Translations under genes and position numbers: made by a program
Shown: positions 55,278 to 63,881 of the stretch, piece after piece
Layout: each line of letters begins with the position of its first letter
Position numbering within the stretch: position 1 is the stretch's first letter
Assembly (NCBI GenBank): GCA_965115835.1
Contig: OZ220471.1
Span: 744,001 to 808,000 of the forward strand
Length of the DNA stretch: 64,000 bases
Origin: Foliamicus sp965115835
GTDB taxonomy: Bacteria > Pseudomonadota > Gammaproteobacteria > Steroidobacterales > Foliamicaceae
Direction: 5' to 3'
The notes under the pieces: model-generated
Told to the model about the DNA's origin: nothing
What the model saw: only the letters and a program-made list of their open reading frames with translations
The model's database searches: none

Positions 55278-56477
55278 TCAGGACCGGGGCGCCGACGCGT
55301 CGCGCCAAGCTGTCAATTCGCCCGATACCGTCAGGGCGTACAGCATTTCGCCCATCACCAGGGGCTGTGAGGCGATCCGGCTGTTTCCCGCGCGCGCGCG
55401 CGATTCCAGCTTGCCGCTGAACACGTTGAAGCCGTGCAAATAGCCTTGCAGATCACCGACCATCAGATGGGCTGCAAACAGGGCAGGTCGCGAGAGGTCG
55501 CGATACGAAAGCAGGTCTGTCGTCCAAAGCGGGGTGCCGCCGGTTCGGGCGTGAGCGCTTACCTGACCTTCTTCACCGACCGAATACACGTTATTGGCGT
55601 CCACGGCCAACCCGTTGTAGCCGGAAAATTCCCTCGACCAGAGCAATTCCCCCGACTCCGCCGCCACCGAAGCCAGCAGGCCGTTGTAGCCGGCCACGTA
55701 CACGTCGTTACCCACCACCTGGACTTCCCCGTTCAGGTCCACCAGCCGCTCCAGTTCGTTGCGGCCCGCGGGCGCGGCCAGCGGAATATCCCACACCTTG
55801 TCGCCATCGGATTGCTGGTAGGCGACCAGACGCCCGTTGTCAAAACCGCAAATGACCAGTTGCGCCTGCAGGGCGGGCGAGGAGGTGCCGCGCAGGCTGA
55901 GCCTCGGCATGCTCTGGGAAACGGACCAGAGTTCCTGTCCGGTAGTGAGGCTGAATGCGTACAGGAAGCCGCGCACTGTTCGCACGAACAAGCGGCCATT
56001 TCCGATCGCCGGAGCGGCCAGCACCTCGCCCTTGACGTAGGCTCGCCATTGCTCCGCACCGGTGCTCGAATCAAGCACCACGACCCAGCCCCCCGACGAG
56101 GCCACGGCCAGATAACCGCTCTCGACCGACGGCCCGGCAGACAGCTTCAGGTTGGTGTCCTGCGCCCAGCGCCGCCTGCCGTTGTCGGCCTCGAAGGCCT
56201 GCACGGCGCCATCGGCGGCGGCCGCATAAACCCGCGAACCATCGCCAGCGACACGCAGCGCCAGACGCAATTCACGGCCCCCACCGCCCACTTTGGCGGA
56301 CCACACCCGTCTGAGCCGGAACTGCTCGGCAAACTCCCCCAGCTCGCGCGGCTGGCGGGCCTCCTTGTCATCGCCGCCGAAAATCCCGCAGCCTCCCAGG
56401 GAGATCGAAGCCACGGAAAACACCAGAGCCATCCTGAGCGTCTCGACGACCGCACGGGTTCGTGGCGCCCGAGTCAT
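55278..56477 (-). CDS. bamB: Outer-membrane assembly lipoprotein BamB
   Basis: Beta-propeller lipoprotein of the BAM complex that inserts outer-membrane proteins. Lipobox at SLGGC (near 30). Eight-bladed PQQ-type repeats follow, for example SGYLAVASSGGWVVVLDSSTG, NGRLFVRTVRGFLYAFSLTTG and YSVGEEGQVSAHARTGG. The 399 residues are normal. The ATG overlaps the yfgM stop by ATGA. Confidence 0.94.
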   Translation of the reverse strand: MTRAPRTRAVVETLRMALVFSVASISLGGCGIFGGDDKEARQPRELGEFAEQFRLRRVWSAKVGGGGRELRLALRVAGDGSRVYAAAADGAVQAFEADNGRRRWAQDTNLKLSAGPSVESGYLAVASSGGWVVVLDSSTGAEQWRAYVKGEVLAAPAIGNGRLFVRTVRGFLYAFSLTTGQELWSVSQSMPRLSLRGTSSPALQAQLVICGFDNGRLVAYQQSDGDKVWDIPLAAPAGRNELERLVDLNGEVQVVGNDVYVAGYNGLLASVAAESGELLWSREFSGYNGLAVDANNVYSVGEEGQVSAHARTGGTPLWTTDLLSYRDLSRPALFAAHLMVGDLQGYLHGFNVFSGKLESRARAGNSRIASQPLVMGEMLYALTVSGELTAWRDASAPRS

Positions 56478-57232
56478 TGCTGCTCAAGCGCCCCTTCCGC
56501 AGCCACAGCGTCGCTCTCGCCAGACGCAGAAGACGACATTTCCCGGGCCTCGCCGTCCACATCCTCCAGCCCCATATCCTTGCCGTCATCCGCCGGCGTA
56601 TCGGTCTTGCTGGCGAGGTCGTCCAGTTTCATGCGGATCCAGGCGACATCGACCTGCCCCTTGCCTTCGAGCGCTGCGCGATAAGCGCTGCGCGCTTCTT
56701 CAAGGCGTCCCAGCGCCCGGTACAGATCGCCGAGCGTGTCATCCGTCAACTGCTCCCATGCTGCCGGGGGCGCCTCGGCTTTCAGCACGGCCACACCTTC
56801 TTCCGGCTGGTCCATATAGAGATACACGCGAGCCAGACGCAGGCGGGCCAGCTGCCGCAAGTCCCTGTCCGCGGCGCTGGCGACCAGCTCTCTCAACTCC
56901 TCCGCGGCTTCCGATGGACGGGTGGAGTCGACATATTCCCTGGCCATCGCCAGACGCGCGTGATCCGCGTAGCCACTTCCCGCAAAATCGGAAACGAGGC
57001 GTTGGTGCAACTCCTCGGCTGAATCACGGTTGCCGGCGCCAAGCAGGTCTCTCAACTCCTCGAAGAGTTCGGAGGCCTCGGCGGCCTGGCGTTCGCTGCG
57101 CGCCTGCCACTGCGCATAGCCGAAGTAGCCTCCGGCTCCCACGATCAGGGCCACGACCGCGGCAGGCACGTACGCCCGCAGCCAGACCTTTACCCGGGTG
57201 GCCTGCTGCTGGTCGGTGAGCAATTCATCCAT
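56474..57232 (-). CDS. yfgM: YfgM-like ancillary SecYEG translocon subunit
   Basis: Inner-membrane, periplasm-facing TPR protein linked to secretion and chaperone handover. The 252 residues have a short cytoplasmic start, one membrane helix (about 21-41, VPAAVVALIVGAGGYFGYAQW) and about four helix pairs (for example LARLRLARVYLYMDQPEEGVAVL). The acidic, Ser/Ala-rich tail after 210 is longer than usual. Overlaps the end of hisS by eight bases. Confidence 0.9.
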   Translation of the reverse strand: MDELLTDQQQATRVKVWLRAYVPAAVVALIVGAGGYFGYAQWQARSERQAAEASELFEELRDLLGAGNRDSAEELHQRLVSDFAGSGYADHARLAMAREYVDSTRPSEAAEELRELVASAADRDLRQLARLRLARVYLYMDQPEEGVAVLKAEAPPAAWEQLTDDTLGDLYRALGRLEEARSAYRAALEGKGQVDVAWIRMKLDDLASKTDTPADDGKDMGLEDVDGEAREMSSSASGESDAVAAEGALEQQ

Positions 57233-58511
57233 GAGTTGGAATTGTACGGTTTGCGCGACCTTCCAGCACCCGCGGCAGTTCCGCCAGCGGAATAGCCTGC
57301 TGCTCGCTCTCGCGCCGCAGGTCCTTGAGGATCGCCGTCCCCGCAGCCCGCTCCCGTTCTCCGACGATCACGGCATACCGGGCTCCCGAACGACTGGCGC
57401 GCCGCAACTGCGCCCGGGCGCCTCCCCCTCCGCAATGCATTTCCAGATGCAGGGAGGGGCACTCGTTGCGCAAGCTCTCCGCCAGCTGCAGACCCGCCTG
57501 TTGCGCCTCGAGACCGCCAAGCAGAACCAGGTACGCCCGGATTCCGCCGGGGCTGCGGACAGGAGACGCCAGCTCCAGGAGCCGTTCGACGCCCATGGCC
57601 CAGCCAATCGCCGGAGTGGGCGGGCCGCCCAGCTGCGCCACCAGGCCGTCATAGCGCCCGCCGGCGCAGACTGCGTTTTGCGCGCCCAGCCCGTCCGCAA
57701 GAAATTCGAACACGGTCTTCGAGTAGTAATCCAGCCCCCGTACCAGCCTCGGATTGCGGCGACAGGGCAGCCCGATTGCCGCAAGCAGCGACTCCAGGGC
57801 GGAGAAATGTTCGGCGGACTCGGGCTCCAGATATTCGGAGATATCCGGCGCCCCGTCAATCAGCTCGGACATTTCCGGATTGCGGCTGTCGAGAATCCGC
57901 AAGGGGTTGACTTCCATGCGCCGCCGGCTGTCGGCGTCCAGCGAAGCACGGTGGTCCCGGAAATAGGCCTTCAGGTTCTCGCGGTAGTTCCTGCGACACT
58001 CCGGCCCTCCCAGGCTGTTGATCTCCAGCACCAGCCCCTCCACTCCCAATTCAGCAAGAATCCGCGCGGCCAGTGCGATCAATTCCGCGTCGATGTCGGG
58101 TCCCGCGTAGCCGACCGCCTCGGCGTCGAACTGATGAAACTGGCGCAGCCGTCCTCGCTGGGGACGCTCCCTGCGGAACATCGGGCCGGCGCACCAGAAG
58201 CGATGGCGGCCCCGGTGCAGCCCATGCTCCAGGACTGCCCTCGCGATTCCGGCGGTTGCCTCCGGTCGCAAGGCAAGGGTCTGCCCCTTGCTTCCTTCCA
58301 GGGTATACATCTCCTTTTGCACGATGTCGGTGTGCTCGCCCACCGACCGCCGGTACAACTCCGCGTGTTCGAGGATCGGGACCCGGAGTTCCCGGTACCC
58401 CCCTCCCCCCAGGATCCCACACACCACATCCTCGGCGCGCCTCCATGCCGCAGCGTCATCCGGCAAAAGATCCCGGACGCCCCGTACCGATTGAATGGTT
58501 GGCGCCGGCAC
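57225..58511 (-). CDS. hisS: Histidyl-tRNA synthetase
   Basis: Class II synthetase, 428 residues. Motif-related blocks: SVRGVRDLLPDD at the start, RPEATAGIARA (motif for ATP/His), GPMFRRERPQRGRLRQFHQFDAE (motif 2), LVRGLDYYSKTVFEF and GGRYDGLV, and a C-terminal anticodon-binding domain. Start GTG 58511. Directly follows the RodZ-like gene, so the usual ispG between them is missing. Confidence 0.97.
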   Translation of the reverse strand: MPAPTIQSVRGVRDLLPDDAAAWRRAEDVVCGILGGGGYRELRVPILEHAELYRRSVGEHTDIVQKEMYTLEGSKGQTLALRPEATAGIARAVLEHGLHRGRHRFWCAGPMFRRERPQRGRLRQFHQFDAEAVGYAGPDIDAELIALAARILAELGVEGLVLEINSLGGPECRRNYRENLKAYFRDHRASLDADSRRRMEVNPLRILDSRNPEMSELIDGAPDISEYLEPESAEHFSALESLLAAIGLPCRRNPRLVRGLDYYSKTVFEFLADGLGAQNAVCAGGRYDGLVAQLGGPPTPAIGWAMGVERLLELASPVRSPGGIRAYLVLLGGLEAQQAGLQLAESLRNECPSLHLEMHCGGGGARAQLRRASRSGARYAVIVGERERAAGTAILKDLRRESEQQAIPLAELPRVLEGRANRTIPTHG

Positions 58512-58540
58512 GGCCTTTCAGGGCATTCGCTATCGAGTCC

Positions 58541-58954
58541 TCAGCCCGAGAACCAGCTGAGCACGAGGCTCCCCCAGAACTGGTAGGCAATCAGCAATAC
58601 CGCTGCAATTCCCAGGATCCAGCCCACCACTCTCAAGCGCCCCCAGCGCTGAATTCTCGGCGGCACCAGCCCGACCCTCGCCGGGAGCCGATTCCAGGCC
58701 GGGTATTTCCTGCGGTAGTCCGCCAGGAGCTCATCCGCGTTGATGTCCAGAAGCTCGCAGTAGCAACGCAAATGGCCCACCACATGGGCGTGCGCGCCGA
58801 AGAGTTCGATTTGCCCGGCCTCCAGTGCGTTGACGGCATCCGTGGTGAGCCTGAGTTCCTGGGCCACATCCTCCACCTTGATCATCTGCCCCCGACGCGC
58901 AGACTGCAACCGCTCTCCATAAGAGCCGGCGGGGTTTTGAGTCGTATCTGCCAT
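58541..58954 (-). CDS. RodZ-like HTH membrane protein without periplasmic domain
   Basis: 137 residues. The N-terminal helix-turn-helix (about 10-80: YGERLQSARRGQMIKVEDVAQELRL is the entry helix, then VVGHLRCYCELLDIN) is that of RodZ, which ties MreB to the membrane. One membrane helix follows (about 107-127) and the protein ends ten residues later. RodZ normally has a further long periplasmic part. The stop is clean with no continuing frame obvious. Start ATG 58954, after a GGAG ten bases upstream. Position between pilF and hisS is the usual rodZ place, so I read it as a shortened RodZ. Confidence 0.8.
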   Translation of the reverse strand: MADTTQNPAGSYGERLQSARRGQMIKVEDVAQELRLTTDAVNALEAGQIELFGAHAHVVGHLRCYCELLDINADELLADYRRKYPAWNRLPARVGLVPPRIQRWGRLRVVGWILGIAAVLLIAYQFWGSLVLSWFSG

Positions 58955-58971
58955 GTCGACAAATCTCCTGG

Positions 58972-59508
58972 TCAATTCTGCCTTTCAAGATGCTGGAGCA
59001 GAGCCCGCAGCCGAGCTTGCCCGGGATCCAATTCCAGCGACCGGCGAAACCACTCTGCAGCGCGTCTCTCATCGCTGGCGAGTTCGCAAAAGCCACAGTT
59101 GGCGTAAATGGCCGCACGGCGAGCGCCGGACGCTTCCTGCGCGGCGCGGCGGAGATGCGCCAGCCCCTCGCGGGCTCCCCCGGGTTGCCGGCAGCGGAAA
59201 ACCCCCAGGCTGTTCAGCGCCTCGACGCCCCGGGGCGCCAGGCGCACAGCCTGCCGGTAATGCTCGCCCGCGCCGCCGGCGCCACCGAGCCGTTCGTACA
59301 CCATCCCCAGCACCCGGTGAGCTTCCGAAGAACGCGGATCCTGGCGGGTGGCGCGAATCAGCTTGTCGAGCGCCAGCTCCAGGCGCCCCTGCCGCAGGTA
59401 CGAGGCGCCCAGTTCCACGTTCAGCGCGGCCGCCTGCGGGTTCCCCGCCATGCCTGCCTGACAGCCGGCGACCAGCAGACCGAACACAAGCGCCCGGGCA
59501 GCCCTCAC
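58972..59508 (-). CDS. pilF: Type IV pilus-related TPR lipoprotein PilF/PilW
   Basis: 178 residues with a lipobox at LLVAGC (near 18) and about four TPR pairs (LNVELGASYLRQGRLELALDKL; LGMVYERLGGAGGAGEHYRQA; ANCGFCELASDERRAAEWFRR). In type IV pilus systems this lipoprotein pilots the secretin PilQ to the outer membrane. No other pilus gene is in the window, so a different envelope role is possible. The GTG start overlaps the rlmN stop as GTGA. Confidence 0.88.
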   Translation of the reverse strand: MRAARALVFGLLVAGCQAGMAGNPQAAALNVELGASYLRQGRLELALDKLIRATRQDPRSSEAHRVLGMVYERLGGAGGAGEHYRQAVRLAPRGVEALNSLGVFRCRQPGGAREGLAHLRRAAQEASGARRAAIYANCGFCELASDERRAAEWFRRSLELDPGQARLRALLQHLERQN

Positions 59509-60581
59509 GCCCTTGCCCTCATTCTGTCCGGAATACGGACTCCGTTGCGTACGGCGCCGCGCAGCTGGCCGCAGGCGGCGGCGATATCCGCGCCGCGGGT
59601 CTTGCGGGTAATCGTCATCACGCCGGCGTCCAGCAATACTTGCCGAAACCGGTCGATGACCTCGCGGGGAGAGCACCGAAACAGGGTTCCGTCGACGGGG
59701 TTGTAGGGAATGAGGTTGAGCTTCGCCGGCCGGTCGCGAAGCAGCCGGGCAAGCGCCCTGGCCTGCCCGGGTTGGTCGTTTACCCCATCCAGCATGACGT
59801 ACTCGAAGGTCACGTCACGGCTGTCCGTGGCGCGGGCGTACTCCCAGCAAGCGTCCAGCAGGGGACCCAGGGGGTAGCGCCTGTTGATGGGCACCAGTTC
59901 GTTGCGCAGCGCGTCGTCGGGAGCGTGCAGCGACAGGGCAAGCGCAACGCGGGAGACCTGGGCCAGTTTCCTGATGCGCGTCGTGATGCCGCTGGTGCTC
60001 AAGGTCACGCGCCGGCGCGAGAGCCCCAGACCCAGGTGATCCAGGAACACCGATGCGGCTCGGGTCACTTCCCGAAAGTTGGCCAGCGGCTCGCCCATGC
60101 CCATGAACACGATATTGGTGATTGACCGGCCGCCGGGTCCGAGTTCGCGCCGGGCGACAAGCGCTTGCGCAACAATTTCGGCAGCGCTCAGGTTGCGGCT
60201 GAAGCCCGCCTGACCGGTGGCGCAGAAGGGGCAATTCACCGCGCACCCCACCTGCGAGGAAACGCACAGGGAACCGCGGCTGCGCTCCGGGATGAAGACC
60301 ATCTCCATGGCCTGGCCGCCGCCGGCGTCCAGCAGCCACTTCCGGACGCCGTCCGCCGACCTGCGACGCTGCATGACTTGCGGCAAGCGCAGTCCGGCGG
60401 AGTCGTCCAGCGACTCCCGCAAGGAAAGAGTCATGTCGGTCATGCGCAGGGGCTCCAGCTCGCCCCGGTGATACAGCCACCGCATCAGCTGCCGCGCACG
60501 GAAGGCCGCTTCGCCCCGCGAAACGAACCAGTCCTCGAGCTCGACTCGCGGCAAACCCAGCAATGAAGCAGTCTCCGGCAT
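59505..60581 (-). CDS. rlmN: 23S rRNA/tRNA adenine-C2 methyltransferase RlmN
   Basis: Radical-SAM enzyme that methylates A2503 of 23S rRNA and A37 of some tRNAs. The 358 residues have the cluster motif CAVNCPFC (near 112-119), the MGMGEPLANF block, SLHAPDDALRNELVPINRRYP and the C-terminal cysteine region with TRKTRGADIAAACGQL. Located between ndk and pilF as in many gammaproteobacteria. Confidence 0.96.
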   Translation of the reverse strand: MPETASLLGLPRVELEDWFVSRGEAAFRARQLMRWLYHRGELEPLRMTDMTLSLRESLDDSAGLRLPQVMQRRRSADGVRKWLLDAGGGQAMEMVFIPERSRGSLCVSSQVGCAVNCPFCATGQAGFSRNLSAAEIVAQALVARRELGPGGRSITNIVFMGMGEPLANFREVTRAASVFLDHLGLGLSRRRVTLSTSGITTRIRKLAQVSRVALALSLHAPDDALRNELVPINRRYPLGPLLDACWEYARATDSRDVTFEYVMLDGVNDQPGQARALARLLRDRPAKLNLIPYNPVDGTLFRCSPREVIDRFRQVLLDAGVMTITRKTRGADIAAACGQLRGAVRNGVRIPDRMRARA

Positions 60582-60605
60582 CGAATCCTGGCCCCCGCGG
60601 AATCC

Positions 60606-61028
60606 CTACCGCGAACACAGGTCGCCCGGCTGGAAGAAAAAGTCGATTTCCTCCCTGGCGGTTTCGGGACCGTCCGACCCATGCACGACATTGCGCTCCA
60701 CGCTCTCGCCGTAGTCCGCGCGCACAGTGCCGGCGGCCGCCCGGGACGGGTCCGTGGCGCCCATCAGTTCGCGATTGCGCCGAATCGCATTGCTGCCTTC
60801 CAGGACCTGCGCCATGATCGGGCCGGAACTCATGTAGGCCACGAGGTCGTTGTAAAAGGGCCGTTCCCGATGCACCCGGTAGAATTCCCGCGCCTGTTCC
60901 TCGTCGAGGCGGAACATCCGGGCGCCGACAATGCGCAACCCGGCTGCCTCGAAGCGCCGGTAGATATCGCCGATCAGGCCCCGCGCCACCCCGTCGGGCT
61001 TGATGATGGACAAGGTTCGCTCGCTCAT
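60606..61028 (-). CDS. ndk: Nucleoside diphosphate kinase
   Basis: Equilibrates nucleoside di- and triphosphates. The 140 residues start MSERTLSIIKPDGVARG, and the phospho-accepting histidine is in NVVHGSD (near 116). ATG 61028 overlaps the iscA stop as ATGA. A longer frame upstream is only iscA in another phase. Confidence 0.97.
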   Translation of the reverse strand: MSERTLSIIKPDGVARGLIGDIYRRFEAAGLRIVGARMFRLDEEQAREFYRVHRERPFYNDLVAYMSSGPIMAQVLEGSNAIRRNRELMGATDPSRAAAGTVRADYGESVERNVVHGSDGPETAREEIDFFFQPGDLCSR

Positions 61029-61348
61029 ACCGTAAAACTCTCGCCGCATCCGCACTCGCCCGTGGCGTTCGGGTTGGCAAAGACGAACTGTTCGCCGAGG
61101 TCCTTGCGGACGAAGTCCACTTCCGTTCCCTCCAGCAGTGGCAGGCATTCCCGGGCCATGACGATGTTCAGCTCGTTCTGCCGCATCACCACGTCATCGC
61201 CGCCCACTTCGTCCGCATAATCCAGCACATAGGAATACCCGGAGCAACCCGTCTCCGTAACGCCCACGCGCAAGCCCACACCGCCGCCACGACGCCGCAA
61301 ATACTCCAGCACCCGGGCTTCAGCGCGGGGCGTAAGCCGAAGGCTCAT
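61025..61348 (-). CDS. iscA: A-type iron-sulfur carrier protein (IscA/ErpA-like)
   Basis: 107 residues, the same length as IscA. The three cluster-binding cysteines are present: TETGCSGYSY (near 35) and GECGCGES (near 99-101). It passes Fe-S clusters from a scaffold to target proteins. Start ATG 61348 has GAGGTG about seven bases before it. Located next to the cysteine desulfurase, but separated from it by 32 bases. No iscU gene is next to it. Confidence 0.93.
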   Translation of the reverse strand: MSLRLTPRAEARVLEYLRRRGGGVGLRVGVTETGCSGYSYVLDYADEVGGDDVVMRQNELNIVMARECLPLLEGTEVDFVRKDLGEQFVFANPNATGECGCGESFTV

Positions 61349-61380
61349 GGAACTCACCTCAGTGTTGCCTGCCTGGATAT

Positions 61381-62859
61381 TCAATTATCCCCGCCCCGCA
61401 GGCAGGCTTGCAAGGCATGGCGAGCGTACAGGAGCAGCGGACGAGCTTCCGGAGGCGGTTTGAGCGTCCTGTTCAGGGACCGGGCCCAGCGGGCGACCTC
61501 AAGCGACCTGCCTTGCGCCTTCAGCGCCCTTGCCCCGCTGTGCGCGGCTTCCCGGAGAATCGGCGGCCCCAACACCCGAAAGGCGGTCTCCACTGCCGCA
61601 TCCCCTTTCCAGCGCGCCTCCAGCCGCACCCACGCGCCGGCCTTGCGGCGGCCCGCCTCACCCACGGTGACAGGGCCCGGGGCCGGATCCAGCGCCGGAC
61701 TTTCGTCGGCCAGAGCGCGCAACGCGGCGATATTTCTTGCAAATATCTCGCACGCACGATCGATCTCCTCTCCGGTACTGAACCTTCCGATACTGAAGCG
61801 CACGGTACTTGCCGCCAGCAGCGGGGCGCGGCCGATACATCTCAATATGGCGGACGGCTCGTCATCGACGCGCGAACACGCCGATCCCAGGGAAAAGGCA
61901 ATGCCCTCAAGCGCCTGCGCCATACTGCCCGGCTCCACGCCTTCCACGCTCACACTGAGAATTCCCGGCGCCCGCTCGGCGCCGGCGCCATTGAGCAGGA
62001 CGCCGCCCGCCTTCCGCAGCCCTTGCCACAAACGCTCTCCCAGCGTTCGCACCCGCTCGCTCTCCGCCTCCATTTCCCTTGCCGCGAGCTCGCACGCCAG
62101 ACCCAGGCCGGCGACCTGATGGGTTGGAAGGGTCCCGGGACGCAAGGCCCGCTGCTGGCCTCCTCCGTACAGCAGCGGCTCGATCCGCGGGATCTGCCGG
62201 CGGTTGATGCATAGCGCTCCTGCTCCCTTGGGGCCGTAGATCTTGTGCCCGGTCAACGACAGCAGATCAATCTGCTGTGCGTGCATGTCCAGCGGACGCT
62301 TGCCGGCGCCCTGCGCCGCGTCCACATGCAGCCAGGCGCCGTGACGGCGGCAGATGCGGGCGAACTCGGCGATGTCCTGAACCACGCCGATCTCGTTGTT
62401 GACGTGCATCAACGAGACCAGCACGGTGTCGCGGCGCAGGGCCGAGCGCAAGGCGTCCGGAGTAATCACGCCCCGTGAATCGGGGCGCAGGCAGGTCACC
62501 TCGAAACCTTCCCGTCCGAGAGCACGGCAGGAATTCAGTCCGGCCGGGTGCTCGCTCAAGCCGGTGAGCACATGTTGTCCGTCGCCCCGGCGGTAACGGG
62601 CTGCGCCAATGATTGCCAGTCCTATGGATTCGGTGGCGCCGGAAGTAAAAACGACCTCCGCCGGCGAAACGCCTACCAGGGCGCCCACCTGCCCGGCGGC
62701 CTCCGCAATGACCCGCTCGGCGGCTTTCCCTGGCGCATGGCTCGATGAAGGGTTGGCGTGCGGTCCCCGGGAGAGCAGTTCGTTCATGCGCGCCGCCACT
62801 CGCGGGTCGACCGGCGTGGAGGCCGCATAGTCGAGGTAAACGGGAGGGAGAGCGGACAT
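61381..62859 (-). CDS. iscS: Cysteine desulfurase fused to a cysteine-less IscU-like domain
   Basis: 492 residues. Part one (1-385) is a PLP cysteine desulfurase: LDYAASTPVDPRV at the start, SEHPAG with His104, SLTGHKIYGPKGAG with the PLP lysine Lys206, and the sulfur-accepting Cys328 in GSACSRVDDEPS. Part two (about 400-489) has the order and hydrophobic pattern of IscU/NifU-type scaffolds, but the usual cluster cysteines are gone: the GCG position reads LGPPILRE. The only cysteine near the end is in QACLRGG. It may thus be a structural partner, not a scaffold. I infer the second domain by eye. Confidence 0.85.
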   Translation of the reverse strand: MSALPPVYLDYAASTPVDPRVAARMNELLSRGPHANPSSSHAPGKAAERVIAEAAGQVGALVGVSPAEVVFTSGATESIGLAIIGAARYRRGDGQHVLTGLSEHPAGLNSCRALGREGFEVTCLRPDSRGVITPDALRSALRRDTVLVSLMHVNNEIGVVQDIAEFARICRRHGAWLHVDAAQGAGKRPLDMHAQQIDLLSLTGHKIYGPKGAGALCINRRQIPRIEPLLYGGGQQRALRPGTLPTHQVAGLGLACELAAREMEAESERVRTLGERLWQGLRKAGGVLLNGAGAERAPGILSVSVEGVEPGSMAQALEGIAFSLGSACSRVDDEPSAILRCIGRAPLLAASTVRFSIGRFSTGEEIDRACEIFARNIAALRALADESPALDPAPGPVTVGEAGRRKAGAWVRLEARWKGDAAVETAFRVLGPPILREAAHSGARALKAQGRSLEVARWARSLNRTLKPPPEARPLLLYARHALQACLRGGDN

Positions 62860-63193
62860 TTGCCGGGTGAAGGGGCTCCGCTTGAGCAGACCGTCGGGCG
62901 GTCTGGTCAGGGTGTGTTGTGGTTGTTCTCCGGGTCCACGGTTTCGATGAGCGACATTGCCACATTATCACACGCAAACTCCCGAACGGGCCTTGCGCAA
63001 CACCCGGCCCGGCATCGCCAGCGTATTCAGCGACGCATCACGGAAAAATCCTCCGGGGGACTCCAGGATCCGGCGCGCTGCCCGCGCCGCGACGATCCTG
63101 GAAATCACCTGGCCGGACAGGCTGCCGGCCCGCCCGTTCGCTGGCGTTACAATGGGGCCAACACAATAACAACCGCATTCGAGGAATCAAGGC
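62860..63193. other. Divergent intergenic region between iscS and the cupin gene
   Basis: 334 bases. On the minus strand GATAAT at 62964-62969 (preceded by TG) may be the iscS -10, leaving a leader of about 95 bases with a stem GACCG/CGGTC (62912-62926) and a short frame MSLIETVDPENNHNTP. On the plus strand TACAAT at 63148-63153 may serve the cupin gene. No iscR gene is seen. Confidence 0.4.
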
Positions 63194-63787
63194 GTGCACG
63201 TTTTTGATCTTGTTGAGCAGGGCGCCAGGGCCGCGAAAGGCCCCAGCCCCTGCGGCGCCGTTCGCAGCATGCTGCACAGGTTGCGAGACCGGCTGGACGA
63301 AGTACACGAAGCACTGGACTTTTGCGCTTGCGCCGAGGCGCAGGATGCGCCCGACCGGCAGATTTTCTACCGCTCTCCCAATCTTACGATGATGCGCATC
63401 TGCTTCTGTCCGGGCTTGCGCACCCCGCCGCACGATCATTCCACCTGGGCGGCCATTCTCATGCTGAGCGGCCGGGAGAGAAACACCATGTACCGGCGCT
63501 GCCCCCTGCACGGGCTCGACTGCACGGGAGATATTGTCCTGGATCCCGGCTCGGTATTCCGGATGGATGGGGACGCAATCCATGTGGCCGAGTGCGCGAC
63601 CAACGAGCCGGCAGTGGCGCTGCATGTCTATGGGGGCGATCTGGACCTGCTGCCGAGAAAAGTCTGGCACCCGCACAGCTACGAGGAATTTCCGATGGAG
63701 ACATGTCGCTACGAGGAATTCTCGAGGCTCGCCTCCGCCGATCACCGGGCGGGCATTTCGCCTGCATCCCCCGCACTGACGGCATAA
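63194..63787 (+). CDS. Cysteine dioxygenase-like cupin protein
   Basis: 197 residues with one cupin domain. The iron triad is two histidines in PPHDHSTWAAIL (near 77-79) and a third in GDAIHVAECATNEPAVALHVYGG (near 128). The family usually oxidises cysteine or related thiols to the sulfinate with O2. Its place next to a cysteine desulfurase, in divergence, suggests control of free cysteine or sulfur. Start is GTG 63194 with GAGGA about nine bases upstream. Substrate is inferred. Confidence 0.82.
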   Translation: MHVFDLVEQGARAAKGPSPCGAVRSMLHRLRDRLDEVHEALDFCACAEAQDAPDRQIFYRSPNLTMMRICFCPGLRTPPHDHSTWAAILMLSGRERNTMYRRCPLHGLDCTGDIVLDPGSVFRMDGDAIHVAECATNEPAVALHVYGGDLDLLPRKVWHPHSYEEFPMETCRYEEFSRLASADHRAGISPASPALTA

Positions 63788-63881
63788 TCGTTTTCGACCG
63801 CCCTCGCCGGGGCTGCAGGTCGTGCCGGGCGCGGCGCGCGCCTCAAGGCCGAAACCCGCACCGAACCCGGCCCCCGCCGCC

